From Hansfordia pulvinata (taxonomy: Eukaryota; Ascomycota; Sordariomycetes; Xylariales), in contig BJKQ01000009.1 of NCBI GenBank assembly GCA_006538405.1, positions 1,312,001 through 1,376,000 of the forward strand: a stretch of 64,000 nucleotides of DNA, given 5' to 3'. This document shows, one piece after another, positions 29,117-40,321 of this stretch. The position numbers and the translations under genes are program-made. Position 1 is the stretch's first letter; the number at the start of each line of letters is the position of its first letter. The notes under the pieces are model-generated. The model saw only the letters and a program-made list of their open reading frames with translations, ran no database searches and had not been told where the DNA came from.

Positions 29117-31784
29117 ATGGCCGCCGCCACAGACCAGCCGCCTCACCCCTTTGACCCACTGACCGCATCAGAGATCCGCACCGCCATCGGCGCCGTCCAG
29201 AAGCACCACGGCAATGTCTTCTTCAATGTCGTATCACTACTAGAGCCGCGCAAGGCCGAGATGGCCAGGTGGCTCGCCAGCCCGGCCCGGGCGAAGAGAC
29301 CCGCGCGCATTGCCGACACGGTCGTCATTGCTCCTGGGGGCAAGGTCTACGACGGCCTGGTCGACCTGGCTTCCGCAGAGATCCTCAAATGGGAGCTGCT
29401 CGACGGTGCCCAGCCTATTGTAGGTACCCGCGCCAACGACATCGGCGCTCTTCGGCCTAATCATAGCTACAGATAACCATCGAAGAGCTGAAGGCCGTCG
29501 AGGACGTCTGCCGCAAAGATCGTGGTGTCATAGAGCAGTGTAAACTCAGCGGGGTCGACGACATGCGCAAAGTATACTGCGACGCTTGGACTGTCGGTTT
29601 CGACGAGAGGTTTGGCAGCAAGACGAGGCTCCAACAAGCGCTCATGTACTACCGCCCGAACGTCGACAACCATCAGTATGCCTTTCCGCTTGACTTTACC
29701 CCATTGTACGACGCAGACAAGCAAGAAATTGTGCACATTGACGTCCCCAAGGTCCGGCGGCCCCTCTCCAAGGCCGAGCCGTCGGACTACCATCCCAAGG
29801 CCATCGAGGCCAAGGGCGGCTACCGCACGACCCTGAAGCCTCTCAACATCACACAGCCCGAGGGGCCTTCCTTCCAAATTCAGGGGCGTGAGATCTCCTG
29901 GGAGCACTGGCGCTTCCACATTGGGTTCAACTACCGGTACGTTCTACTCCAGTCTTCAACCGGGCTTGCTGGGAATGAGTCTTTGTTAATGATCAATCAT
30001 CTCCCGCAGGGAAGGAATTGTGCTGAACAACCTTCGCTTCGAGGAGAATGGCACCGAGAAGCCGATCTTCTACCGGCTGTCTCTGGCTGAGATGGTCGTG
30101 CCTTAGTAGGTTTGACGAGTCTATCTTTAGGCAACAGGGGCTGTTTTCTAATTCGAGCAGCGGGAACCCGGAGAGGCCCCATCACCGGAAACACGCCTTC
30201 GACCTAGGGGAGTACGGAGCGGGCTACATGACCAACAGCCTCATGCTCGGCTGTGACTGCAAGGGGGCCATCGAGTACATGGACGCCCATTTCCCCACTC
30301 GTGACGGACAAGTCAAGACCATCAAAAACGCACTGTGCATCCACGAGGAGGACGACGGTATCCTGTTCAAGCACACTGACTTTAGAGACGATTCGACGAT
30401 CACTACCCGCAGCAGGAAACTTGTCTTGAACCAGGTATGGCTCTGTTAAGTCACGACACATGTCCCTCAGCCCTGAAACCCAACTGACGCGGCTCTAAAG
30501 GTTTTCACGGCCGCAAACTACGAGTACATTATCCAGGTATGTCCAGACACCCTCTCGTTGATAGTCTGGGTTGCCACTCTACCTACTATGACACTGGCGG
30601 TGGCCATGGAACCTTCGGCCCCACTTGTGGTGGTGTTGTGGCCACCTCCGTGCCTGTTGCCCAGGTACCCGGTCAGGTATCCTGAACACCGCCCCCCCCC
30701 CCCCATCCATGCCGTCTGGCCTCCTGCCATTCTGCATGACCGTGGCAACCCGCTTACCCCGTTGATCCAAGCCAAGCCTTGGCCAGCTTTCACGATGTGT
30801 GCTAACGACATTTGTACGTAGTGGATCTTCCGTCAAGATGGGTCTATCCAGGTGGAGATCAAATTAACGGGCATCCTGAACACCTATGTCATGAATCCTG
30901 GAGAGGACACGCGCTACGGCACCCAGGTCTACCCTGGTGAGGCGGCCTTTTTGACCCCTTATAGTCCTAGTCGAGTGTGCTAACCCGCGCCGCGGCTCGC
31001 AGGCGTCAACGCGCACTTCCACCAGCACCTCTTCTCGTTGAGAGCTGACTGCAATGTGGACGGCCCGGGCAACACCGTCTTCATGAACGACGCCGTGGCC
31101 TCGGACGCCCCGGTGGGCAGCCCCGAGAACTTCTACGGCAACGCCTTCGTGTCCAAGAGCACCAAGCTGGCCACCGTGGGCGAGTCCAGGACCGACTACG
31201 ACGGTTCCAAGAGCCGCACGTGGTCGATCTGTAACCCGAACAAGCTGCACCCGTACAGTGGGAAACCTGCGAGCTACCAGCTCGTCAGCAGAGAGGTGGC
31301 ACCTTTGTTGCCTAAAGAAGGGTCTCTTGTGTGGAAGCGAGCAGGATTCGCCCGCCATGCCGTTCAGGTGACTAAATACCAGGATGATCAACTCTGGCCC
31401 GCGGGGCGCCACGTACCACAAACCTCTGGAGAGCCCTCGCTGGGTCTTCCGGAGTGGATGGGGGATGGGACGGAGTCTATCGACAACACCAATACCGTGC
31501 TCTGGCATACGTTCGGCGTCACGCACATTCCAAGTCAGTTTCTGCCTCCAGGATCTGTGGATTTTCTAAACTGACCCTATGAAAACCAAACAGGCCCTGA
31601 GGATTGGCCAATCATGCCAGCTGAGCACATTTCTTTGATGCTCCGCCCTCGCAATTTCTTCATCAACAATCCAGCATTGGATGTGCCGCCTTCGTTCTGC
31701 AGCACCCCCTCGCAAGTCGCCGACAACAACAAAGGGGTCCTGGACAACGCCGATGAGAAGAGCAAGTTATGCTGCAAGCTATAG
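29117..31784 (+). CDS. Copper amine oxidase (primary-amine oxidase)
   Basis: Deduced join(29117..29419, 29473..29936, 30010..30105, 30161..30434, 30501..30536, 30822..30936, 31003..31533, 31594..31784), 669 aa. It oxidises primary amines to aldehydes with release of H2O2 and ammonia, allowing amines to serve as nitrogen source. Catalytic features are complete. The base is Asp302 (AFDLGEYG). The topaquinone precursor is Tyr386 in ANYEY. Copper ligands are His436 and His438 (FHQHLF) and His604 (VTHIP). LGCDCKGAIEYMDA and HEEDDGILFKHTD are family blocks. The 36-nt exon 5 carries the cofactor Tyr. There is no signal peptide, and the last three residues, Cys-Lys-Leu, fit the peroxisomal PTS1 pattern, consistent with peroxisomal fungal amine oxidases. 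All seven introns are GT..AG and phases agree. Intron 5 (285 nt) is unusually long and includes C13. Confidence 0.93.
30692..30704 (+). repeat. C13 homopolymer in intron 5 of amine oxidase gene
   Basis: Thirteen consecutive C residues within the 285-nt intron 30537-30821. They are prone to length variation and sequencing error but lie outside coding sequence. Confidence 0.9.
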
Positions 31785-33574
31785 TTGAAACCACGCAGCG
31801 GATTATTCGTAATCTCAGGAATGTTATTCATTTAAAGATGGGAGATAGTCATTTATGAATGTAACAGTTATGATTTCACACCGTGAATAAAAACAACCAT
31901 AACATACGCGATCAACAACATGTATAATGTATGCACGTTAGCTTTAAGGAGCTATGCCCTTTTTCTAACCCCTTTTCCCGGCCATAACGTGAGGGAAATG
32001 AAGTAGCCGACACGCCGTGCAACCTCATTGAGCCACGGCATGAGCTGCTCAAGTCTCAAGATCAAGAATAGCTTTGGTCACCACTGATAATAATAAAACC
32101 GTGCCAAAGGACGCACCGCAGACAAGTGGCATCAGTCATAATTCCGACTAGGTGGCAACGAGGGAGCTTTTGCTGCGTAAAATTAGAGCAATGTTTTGCA
32201 AGTAATAACGCGTCCAGACTTGTCCTAGTGTTGGCACTCGGACCTATAAGCATCAAGGGGTCGACGACGAAGCCTACAGGTGGGTTTTCTGCCACAGATC
32301 AGGATCTATTTTCTAACACTCCCTTGGAGAACCGTAGATGCCGTAACACCTTCGAGCTTGGACGGCCTCTTTATGCACGTGCGGTGACCCACGCCGCACA
32401 TGCCCTGTCGTAGGCAGACGGTTTGAGTGGCAGATGCCAGATGCCCTTCCGTTGTCAATATGCGAGAGGGGAGACAGACCGAGGTTCTTTCAAACATATA
32501 CGGCTCCAGTGGCGGGGTAATTGATAAAGTCCTCGTGGTCGAGGCTGGTACATGAAGATCGAGACCTGAATATTCACACAATGGAATTCACCACACCATG
32601 GCATGAATTGGTGGCGAGTGGACTGTGGAATGCTCTGCGAAATCCCGTGGCCCATTGCACCTTCCAAATTGTGTGCTGTAGCCTGTGGGCCGAGCGCGTG
32701 TACTCATTTCTGGAAGGCAGTCACGAACGACTATCAGACAGTCGAATAGAGGCACCTGCCATCTGGCTCTTTTGTTATTGCTGCTTTTACAAGATACATG
32801 CCCGTACATGGGTGCAGGTACGTTTTACCTCAGATAGGAATTGGGGTAGGTTTTTGCCCGTCTCAACCAGAGTGTTGACAGTCTGATCTGTCATGTCCAG
32901 TACTCACCACACCATCGGGGCGTGGTGGCGGAGTCACGATTCGACTGGGGGCCAACTTGTGAACTTGGGAGGCATTCTCCAACAGGAAGATGCACCCCCC
33001 ATCCAAGGCCTCGGCTCATGGCTGATCAGCGGATCCCATCGGACGACGCGCGACCGTGCGGAGAGGCCTGGTGGGAGGGGGTCGAATGCTACCATGCCGA
33101 TCATCGAATGGGCGGATGTCACCCAACCTGCATTCATCACCCTACAGGCATACCTCAGCAGCTGCGGGGATGCCGCTGGCGGCCGCAATACTCCCAGCAA
33201 GTTCGAAACCAAAGGCATGCTGGAAGCCCCTCGTCTCGGACGGTCGGCCGCACCCGACTCCCCGAACCGATCACGGGCTCGACGGGGACGGGGAGGGGGA
33301 GGCGATGATGGCGATGCAACGGCCACCACACGTCGTCGGCACCCGGGGTGAGCCCCCTATCTCCCTGCCAGGGTTGCAGGCCAGGCTATGCGGCGGTGCG
33401 TATCCCCAAGCGAAGCCACGCGGTCGCGTTGCCGTATAAATCAACTTCTCCTTCCCCTTCCAGGCGTGGGGTCAACGAGGGGAGAACGCGAAGTGGACAA
33501 TGTTGAAGCCTTGAAATCACCAATCTCCCGTCCGTTTCTCATCTTCTTCGTGCCCCAACGCAACACCATCCAAA
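31785..33574. other. Intergenic region
   Basis: 1.8 kb between the amine oxidase and monooxygenase genes on the same strand. AT-rich just after the amine oxidase stop (31790-31930). No gene supported. A TATA box for the next gene lies at 33435. Confidence 0.5.
33435..33440 (+). promoter_or_regulatory. TATA box of flavin monooxygenase gene
   Basis: TATAAA in the context GCCGTATAAATC, 135 bp upstream of the ATG at 33575 and followed by a CT-rich stretch. Its position is typical for a strongly regulated fungal promoter. Confidence 0.6.
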
Positions 33575-35044
33575 ATGCCCTCGATCAGTCAAGAAGACGC
33601 CATACCGACTGAGCATCTCGACCATGTAATCATCGGCGCCGGAATCTCAGGCATCAACGCCTCCTATCGCGTCAAGACAGAGCTTCCGGGCAAGCGCTTC
33701 GTCGTGCTCGAGGGCCGGGACAACATCGGCGGAACTTGGGACCTGTTCAAATACCCAGGCATACGGAGCGACTCGGATCTCTTCACATTCGCTTTCGAAT
33801 GGAACCCGTGGCCCTACGAGCACCCCATCGCCGAAGGGTCCTTGATCCTGAGCTACCTCGAGGATACGATCGACAAGTTCGACCTCAAGCGGTTCATCCG
33901 CTTCAGACACAAGGTGGTGGCGGCGGACTGGTCCTCGAAGAACAAGACGTGGACCATCATCGTTGATAACGACGGCCAGAAGAAACGCTTCGTCGCGAGC
34001 TGGATGCTCCTCGGCACTGGCTATTATGACTACTCCACCCCCCTGAAGTCAGAGATCCCAGGGATCGCAAACTTCCGCGGGGACGTGATTCATCCGCAGT
34101 TCTGGGACACCTCCTACGACTACACGGGCCGCCGGATGACCATCATCGGCAGCGGCGCGACAGCCGTCTCGATCCTGCCAGCTGCTGCGAAAACGGCGGC
34201 CATGGTGACGATGATTTCACGCAGTCCCGGCGACATTGTGAACGCTCCCAATAAGGATCGCCGGCCCTTTGCATTGCGAAAGTGGCTCCCCTTCTGGATC
34301 GTGGCCAAGCTCGAGCGAATCTGGCATCTTTATACCCTGTACGCCGTTGTCACAGCCTGCCACAAGTTTCCGAATTACATGCGATCCGTCATCCGAAAGG
34401 AAACCATCGCCCAACTTCCCTCGCGGATCAAATATGAAGAGCCAGCCTACCACCCTTGGCGCCAGAGAATGTGCTTTGCCCCTGATAATGACTTCTTTAA
34501 GGCTCTCAGGGGCCCTCATGCGGACGTCTGCACCGGAAAGATCAAGCAGGTGACGGAAGACTCCGTTGAGATGGAGGATGGGAGGTCAATCAAGTCGGAC
34601 ATCATCGTGACCGCGACCGGGATACGCATGCTGTTCGGCTCGACCATTGCCGTCAAGGTCGATGGAGAGCAGGTGACGTGGGCCGGGACCCGGATCTGGA
34701 ACGGTGCGATGATGGAAGGCGTTCCGAACGCCATCATCATGAATGGATACACCAACGCCGCCTGGACTTTAGGGTCCGACGACAGCACCATCATAATGTG
34801 CCGCGTGGTCAAGACCATGGAGAAGAACGGGCTCAAGTCGGCAACCCCCAGGCTGACACCGGCGGAAAAAGAAAACCGAGCTGTGAATTACTGGCAGCTG
34901 GATTCGTCGTATAGCAAGGAGGGTCGCTCGCGATTCCCCGTGTACTCGACCGAGGGTCCGTGGAAACCCAAGACCAACCCGCCAGCAGACTATTGGCATG
35001 CTAGGCTTGGGGGCGTTTCGCGGGGATTGCACTTCACGGCTTGA
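33575..35044 (+). CDS. Baeyer-Villiger-type FAD/NADPH monooxygenase
   Basis: Intronless, 489 aa. The N-terminal FAD-binding motif is GAGISG (residues 21-26), followed by the family block RDNIGGTWDLFKYPGIRSDSD. The type I Baeyer-Villiger fingerprint FxGxxxHxxxW(P/D) is matched by residues 167-178 (FRGDVIHPQFWD). A second dinucleotide motif, IIGSGATA, follows for NADPH. The ATG..G motif region is represented by VTATGIRM. Such enzymes insert oxygen next to a carbonyl (ketone to ester or lactone) or oxidise N/S atoms; the substrate here cannot be told. A hydrophobic stretch (WLPFWIVAKLERIWHLYTLYAVV) in the middle is usual for this subgroup and could contact membrane. Context: about 1.8 kb downstream of the amine oxidase on the same strand, with its own TATA box. 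No cluster-type synthase is present, so biosynthetic and catabolic roles are both open. Confidence 0.9.
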   Translation: MPSISQEDAIPTEHLDHVIIGAGISGINASYRVKTELPGKRFVVLEGRDNIGGTWDLFKYPGIRSDSDLFTFAFEWNPWPYEHPIAEGSLILSYLEDTIDKFDLKRFIRFRHKVVAADWSSKNKTWTIIVDNDGQKKRFVASWMLLGTGYYDYSTPLKSEIPGIANFRGDVIHPQFWDTSYDYTGRRMTIIGSGATAVSILPAAAKTAAMVTMISRSPGDIVNAPNKDRRPFALRKWLPFWIVAKLERIWHLYTLYAVVTACHKFPNYMRSVIRKETIAQLPSRIKYEEPAYHPWRQRMCFAPDNDFFKALRGPHADVCTGKIKQVTEDSVEMEDGRSIKSDIIVTATGIRMLFGSTIAVKVDGEQVTWAGTRIWNGAMMEGVPNAIIMNGYTNAAWTLGSDDSTIIMCRVVKTMEKNGLKSATPRLTPAEKENRAVNYWQLDSSYSKEGRSRFPVYSTEGPWKPKTNPPADYWHARLGGVSRGLHFTA

Positions 35045-36172
35045 CGTGCCAGTGGGCGATGTAGTAGGCAGCTCGGGGACTCTGAAAGCTATCAAGTATT
35101 GATGCCAATTGTACACAATCACGCACCAGGCCCAAACCGTTTTCTCGCCCTGGACTGCTCTCCCCAGTCATCGATTCAAGTGGCTGTACCGTGATCAAAA
35201 GATCGCTTCTGTCAAGCAGCTGCCCGTAAAGTCCGACGTAATCAGATCACGGATGATCGTTGATTGGCCGTGTGAAGGAGACGTTCTCCAGACCTGACCG
35301 AACGCCAGATCAGCTACTATCAAGAACAGCGGATGTGTACGCCCATGCTGATTCTGGTAGCTAGTTCAAGAAGCGCCTCTTGATCCGTTTGCTGTACGCG
35401 TACCATCCATGGTTTCCGGCTCGCCTTGAAAATACGCGCTGGGCTGCGCCAGGTACGCTACCCAGCCAGCGCACGAAGGTGGATGGGGGTGTCATGTTTG
35501 GAAACCTGTATTGAATGCTGGGAGGTTGCCAGCTATGGTCTGATCCCGATTGAAACTGAACACTGGTCATGTCAGGCGCGAATGGCTCAAAAGGCTCCCA
35601 CGACCCGAGAGCCAGCAGGCATGAACAACTTCAAGCAAAGCGGGCTGATGGTAGACGAGATTCATGTTTAATTCGTGTTCACTGGCGACGTCTGGTACGT
35701 GCGAACCGACGGCTACAAGACGGACGGTAAAGATGATGCTCCTCACTCTCGACTTGATCAGGGTCATAACTAGAGTCAATGACTGCCACGAGCCCCTCAT
35801 CATGACATCGTAACGCAGAGAACGGGTACATAGAAGCAGAACGCTGATTAAGGATACACGTGAACATGGCGCTGATTCAAAGAAATTATACCGTTTAGGC
35901 CAGCATAGCTGTTTACAGACTTTAGCCAACCAGTCTAACCAGTGAGCCCACCCGACTGAAAGAATCCCCGCAGAACTCCGATGCAAGAAATGGTATTCAC
36001 GAAACAAGTGAGGATGGAGATGCGTCTAGATTGCAGAGGCTGTCGCTCCCGCCAAATATCACATCGACTAGTGATCGTTGCGACAAGAAGCTGAGCGTGA
36101 GGGAACCTTCAACCTGTATGTGCCACAGCATGCTTGAGATGCGATATATACTCCGTGCAGCCGGGTCGGGCT
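35045..36172. other. Intergenic region (convergent gene ends)
   Basis: 1.1 kb between the monooxygenase and the convergent ubc6 gene. No gene or recognisable element. Confidence 0.5.
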
Positions 36173-37026
36173 TCAAGTACTGCGGCTCTCCTGCTCGCCA
36201 AGAATACGGGCGATCAGCACGTAGACAAAGATCAAGCCGCCAACGAGGAGCAGTCTGTTGCGGCTCAACCAGCTCGTACCGGCGTCGCGTCTCTGAGCAA
36301 CAGCGTCGACGACAGCCTGCGTAGAAGCGGCGCTACCACTGGCAATGCCGAGCTGAGGGCCACATGAAGCGCCACCAGCCCTGACACCGGTGGCGGGGTC
36401 GACCTTCGTCTCCGTCATCCATTCCCAGTTGGCCTTGTCAAGATCGGGCCATTCAGAGCGGAACTTTGCGCCGCCGTCGCCAAGCTGGACATTGTTCTTT
36501 TGGCGGACGCCCTTGTTCTGGGAGCCGCCGCCAGTCGAGTTCCACCAGCGAGTCTTGGAAGCCATGTACTTGCGCTCGGCCTCGGTACTGGAGACGGAGC
36601 CGGTGGTCATCTCGTCAGAGGTCATGAAAGACAGAAGGCCGATGAGAATGGTCGAAACTTCCCAGGCGGGGTTGAATGAGCGAGGGTGGAAGTCAGAGAT
36701 TGAAAGACACAGGCGCGAAGAGGGCTGAAAGCGACCGGAAGGCGTGATCATGCGGATGGCGGGAGGAGCGAAAGGGTAGTTGGAGGGGAAGACGAGCGTT
36801 CCCCAATACTGGCCTCCGTGGTAGGGAGTGTCTTCGGGGCCGGTGATGACATAGTGCCACTCGAGAATGTTTGCGTCGGAGGGATGGGCCTCAATATACG
36901 GCGGAGGGTTCTCGGAGATGGACTTGTACTCGCGCGTTAACTAGTAGAGATGTTAGCGATCCGGAAGCAAGACAGAGCACCGTGGGCTTGGGGACGTACG
37001 CGCTTGTGGGCTGCCTTGCTGGCCAT
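36173..37026 (-). CDS. ubc6: Ubiquitin-conjugating enzyme E2, Ubc6 family
   Basis: Deduced complement of join(36173..36940, 37000..37026), 264 aa. Ubc6 is the tail-anchored E2 of endoplasmic-reticulum-associated degradation. Exon 1 encodes MASKAAHKR. A 59-nt intron (GTACGT, CTAAC branch, TAG) leads into LTREYKSISENPPPYIEAHP. The UBC core contains YHGGQYWGTLVFPSNYPFAPP and the active-site Cys87 in SSRLCLSISDFHP, the same position as in yeast Ubc6. WEVSTILIGLLSFM follows, as in the J-type E2s. A Ser/Gly/Ala-rich linker leads to a C-terminal hydrophobic anchor (RLLLVGGLIFVYVLIARIL) with only a few residues after it, giving a tail-anchored topology with the catalytic domain in the cytosol. Length and layout are normal. 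Confidence 0.95.
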
Positions 37027-37492
37027 GGCGGTCTACGGCTGTGAAAGAAGATTCCTTATGGCGATGTGAGCGACGGCGAGCAGCGGAAGCGCGGGTCGCC
37101 GTGCGAAAATGGCTCGGCGTGGCCTTCTTGCGCGGCGGCCAGGGTATGTGATCGCTGTTGTTGTCTTCGATGTGGGAAGAAACGAGAAGGTGAGATGCAG
37201 CCTGGAGATGAGGAACGAGAGTACGACAGGTGCGGCGGGCTGGCTGGCGGCAGTCGGCGATGAGAGAGGCTGAGAGCGAGGGAGAAAAAGGGCGAGAGGT
37301 ACTGGGTTTGTAGGTGAGAGCGAAGTCAAGAGGAGGAAGAGGGCGGCGGGGCGGCGAGATGATCGACAACTCAAATGGTGATGAAGCGGACGTGGAATCG
37401 GTGGTGGCCGCCAGCCTCGGGTTGTCGAGGCAGGCACTCAGGCGCATGGAGGTGGCAGGCGCAGGCGCATGGAGGTGGCAGGCGCAGGCGCA

Positions 37493-37536
<44 letters not shown>

Positions 37537-38685
37537 GGCAAGCGCTGAGAGCCGACCGGTGGCCTCCTACGAGTACGAGTAGGAGGTACATGTATGCTGG
37601 CGGGACATGGCGCCGAGCCCAAGGTTCCATGTCCGTGCGCCTGACTGACTGACCCTCCACGGACACGACACATGTCTGCTATTATTCCGACATCCTCCTG
37701 CCACTAAGCTACCTACCTACCCATCTTCCTACATACCTTAGTAATCATTTATCGCCACCGGCGAGTGTGACTGCTGCGGTAAGTTTTGTACGCTGATTAC
37801 TGATTTTTCTAATCCGCAAGTTTGATGCCATACCGAGTAGCCCTATTCGCTTTGCAAACCTAAATCAGCCGCTGCTGAAAAGATGCATCCGATCCGACTC
37901 TGACGAGCCTCGAGCCGGATCCGCCGTGTCCTGGAAGATTACAATATGCGGGTTTGTCCAAAGACTGTAAATCTGCGGCGAGCGCCTGAACGTAGTAGGG
38001 CTTGAATTAGGTAGGTAGACACCCGTGCTCACGAAGTCGCTTTCCCGGGCCCCGCCTTCCACGGAGGCGGGTCCGAGCCGGATTGTCTACGGGGAAGGCG
38101 CGGGCCCGATTCCCGTGCTCAAATAAGTACGTCATTTCCCTATTGGGGCCAGCTGGATCGTTCCTTTGCACTGGCCATATCGATGGCGCGCTACCTGCCC
38201 TCAGCCACAGATCGCAGCACATGCGCCACAGCCAATTAGTTCCGTGGCAAAGGTCCGTACACCACGGAGAGGTACGGATACGATCCCACACGACGGCCGC
38301 CCCCGGACTAACCTCTTGTAGATTAGAACGTCCGGCCGGATGACGGCAGAGTAGACGTGCACTGCTCGGAATCGCCCGGGGGCCCGTACTCGTACCTGTC
38401 AATGTTCAGCACGCGTGCCACGGTCAGCGACAGACACCAAGGCACCGCACCTCGACGGCGAAGCTGCCCTCCGCCGTTTCGCCGCTCCGCTGCTCCGATT
38501 TTCCGCCCTCGTCGCCCCGGCTTGCGTCCCTCCACCCGACCCTGCCTGCCCAGCACTCATCGGCCGATGCTGCCAACCGGCTGACATTACACGGCCACTC
38601 CTCCGCTTCACCGTCAGGCATCTATCAGCAAGCCCTTTGCGCGCAAAGCCTCCCCCACTGCTGGCTGCCGCCATTGAGCTTCAGT
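37027..38685. other. Divergent intergenic region with GC minisatellite
   Basis: 1.7 kb between divergent ubc6 and sam50. The ubc6-proximal part is purine-rich on the plus strand (CT-rich leader on the gene strand). A GC-rich repeat lies at 37441-37534. Open frames here follow the repeat and are not credible genes. Confidence 0.5.
37441..37534. repeat. GC-rich minisatellite and (GGCGCG)n
   Basis: Two tandem copies of a 23-bp unit (37441-37463, 37464-37486; begins GGCGCATGGAGGTGGC), then one GGCGCA, six GGCGCG (37493-37528) and a final GGCGCA. It lies about 420 bp upstream of ubc6. Confidence 0.85.
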
Positions 38686-40321
38686 ATGGCCAACAGCAAG
38701 GTATGACAGCGCCGTGCTGCCCCGCTGGTTCCTGCTGACTTTCTCTAGGATAGAACGGCCGAGCTGGTAAGCCAACTCCAGCATCCCCCGCGAGTTTCAA
38801 TGCCCGACTTTCACCCTCTAACATAATCCAGCTCAGCTCCAACCAGACGCTTCCCGTCACCCTGTCCTCGATCGAGCTCCACGGCACCAAGCACACCCGC
38901 CGTTCCTTCCTCGAGCCTCTCTTTCAACCTCTAGTTCAAGAAAGCAAGAATGCAAACTACGTCCTAGGTGACATGCTCAACGAGGTTGGCAAGGCTGTCG
39001 AGAATCTCTCTAAATTCGGTTCGCTCTCCCCTGCCCCATCACCCCTTCATAGCTCCGCGAACAGTACAAGAGAACTGACAGTCTCGAACTTGTAGACATA
39101 TTCAAGGATTCCGTCTCCCTCCAGCTCTCCCAAGCCCCCCATGACGACCCCGCCGCGCCGACGCCCCTCAATGTCTCTCTGCGCCTCGCTGAAAAGTCAC
39201 GTCTAATGCTCAAGACTGGCACCGACCTGGGTAACACCGAGGGTTCTGCCTACGGCTCTTTGCTGTGGCGCAATATTTTTGGCGGCGCCGAATCACTGTC
39301 CCTCAATGCCTCGGCCGGTACTCGTACCCGCTCCGCGTACACAGCTTCCCTCTCCACCCCCGTCGCCAGCAATCCCAACTTGCGTCTGAGCCTCGACGGC
39401 TTCGCCAGCAGCACCCAGAAGCCTTGGGCAAGCCACGAAGAGGTTCTGAAGGGTGGCGCCGTCCGACTGCGCTGGCTTGCGGACAACGGCGACCTCTTTC
39501 AGGTCGCCTACGACAACTCGTGGCGCCAGTTGACCGGCCTGGCTGTTGGAGCCAGCCCCGCCATCCGTGCCGACGCCGGTGACTCTCTCAAGAGCGCCCT
39601 TTCCTACTCGTTCGTCCGCGATCGCCGCGACAACCCTATGCTGCCCCAGAGCGGGTACCTGCTGCGCAGCGCCACCGAGATCGCCGGTTGGGGCCCCCTA
39701 CGCGGCGACGTTGGCTTTTCCAAGAGCGAGGTCGAAGCAGCCGGCGCCACGCCCGTGTCCAGCGCGCCCGCGCTCTCGGGCGTCTCGGTCGGGGGCGCTA
39801 TCCGTGCAGGTCTGCTATACCCGCTGCCCGTGGCCTCGTTCGGCCTGTCAGGCGCTACCCCTAGCCGTGTCAACGATCGCTTCTCCCTAGGCGGCCCAAC
39901 GGACGTCCGCGGCTTCACCATGGGCGGTCTGGGCCCCCGTGACGGGGCCGACGCCCTAGGCGGAGACGTGTTTGCCGCGGGAAGCCTCAATCTGTTGGTC
40001 CCCTTGCCCCGCGCGGGCGCAGAGTCGCCTTTCCGCCTTCAGTTCTTCGCCAACGGCGGGCGGAACGTGGCCATTTCTGCCAGAGAAAAGCAGCAGCCGG
40101 GACAGACTCTCCTGTCCGCCGGCGCCGCACGCAACGGAGTCTACTCTGCCGTCCATGAGGTCGTCGCTGGTGGTCTACCCAGCGTGGCCGCCGGTTTCGG
40201 CCTTGTCTACGCCCACCCAGTGGCTCGCTTTGAGCTTAACTTCAGCCTGCCTCTGGTAGTGCGACGCGGAGAGGAGGCCCGCAAGGGCCTGCAGGTTGGC
40301 GTAGGCATTAACTTCTTGTGA
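38686..40321 (+). CDS. sam50: Sorting and assembly machinery component Sam50/Tob55
   Basis: Deduced join(38686..38700, 38749..38766, 38832..39018, 39096..40321), 481 aa. Sam50 is the Omp85-type beta-barrel core of the mitochondrial outer-membrane SAM complex, which inserts other beta-barrel proteins. Two very short exons (15 and 18 nt) encode MANSK and DRTAEL. Exon 3 supplies the POTRA-like domain (LPVTLSSIELHGTKHTRRSFLEPLF). Exon 4 supplies the barrel, including the conserved loop-6 motif VRGF (Arg345-Phe347) in DVRGFTMGGLGPRDGADALGGD, and ends in the aromatic strand LQVGVGINFL, as expected of the last beta-strand. All introns are GT..AG and phases agree. The N-terminal exons are less certain than the rest, but they give an in-frame start and a normal family length. 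Confidence 0.92.
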
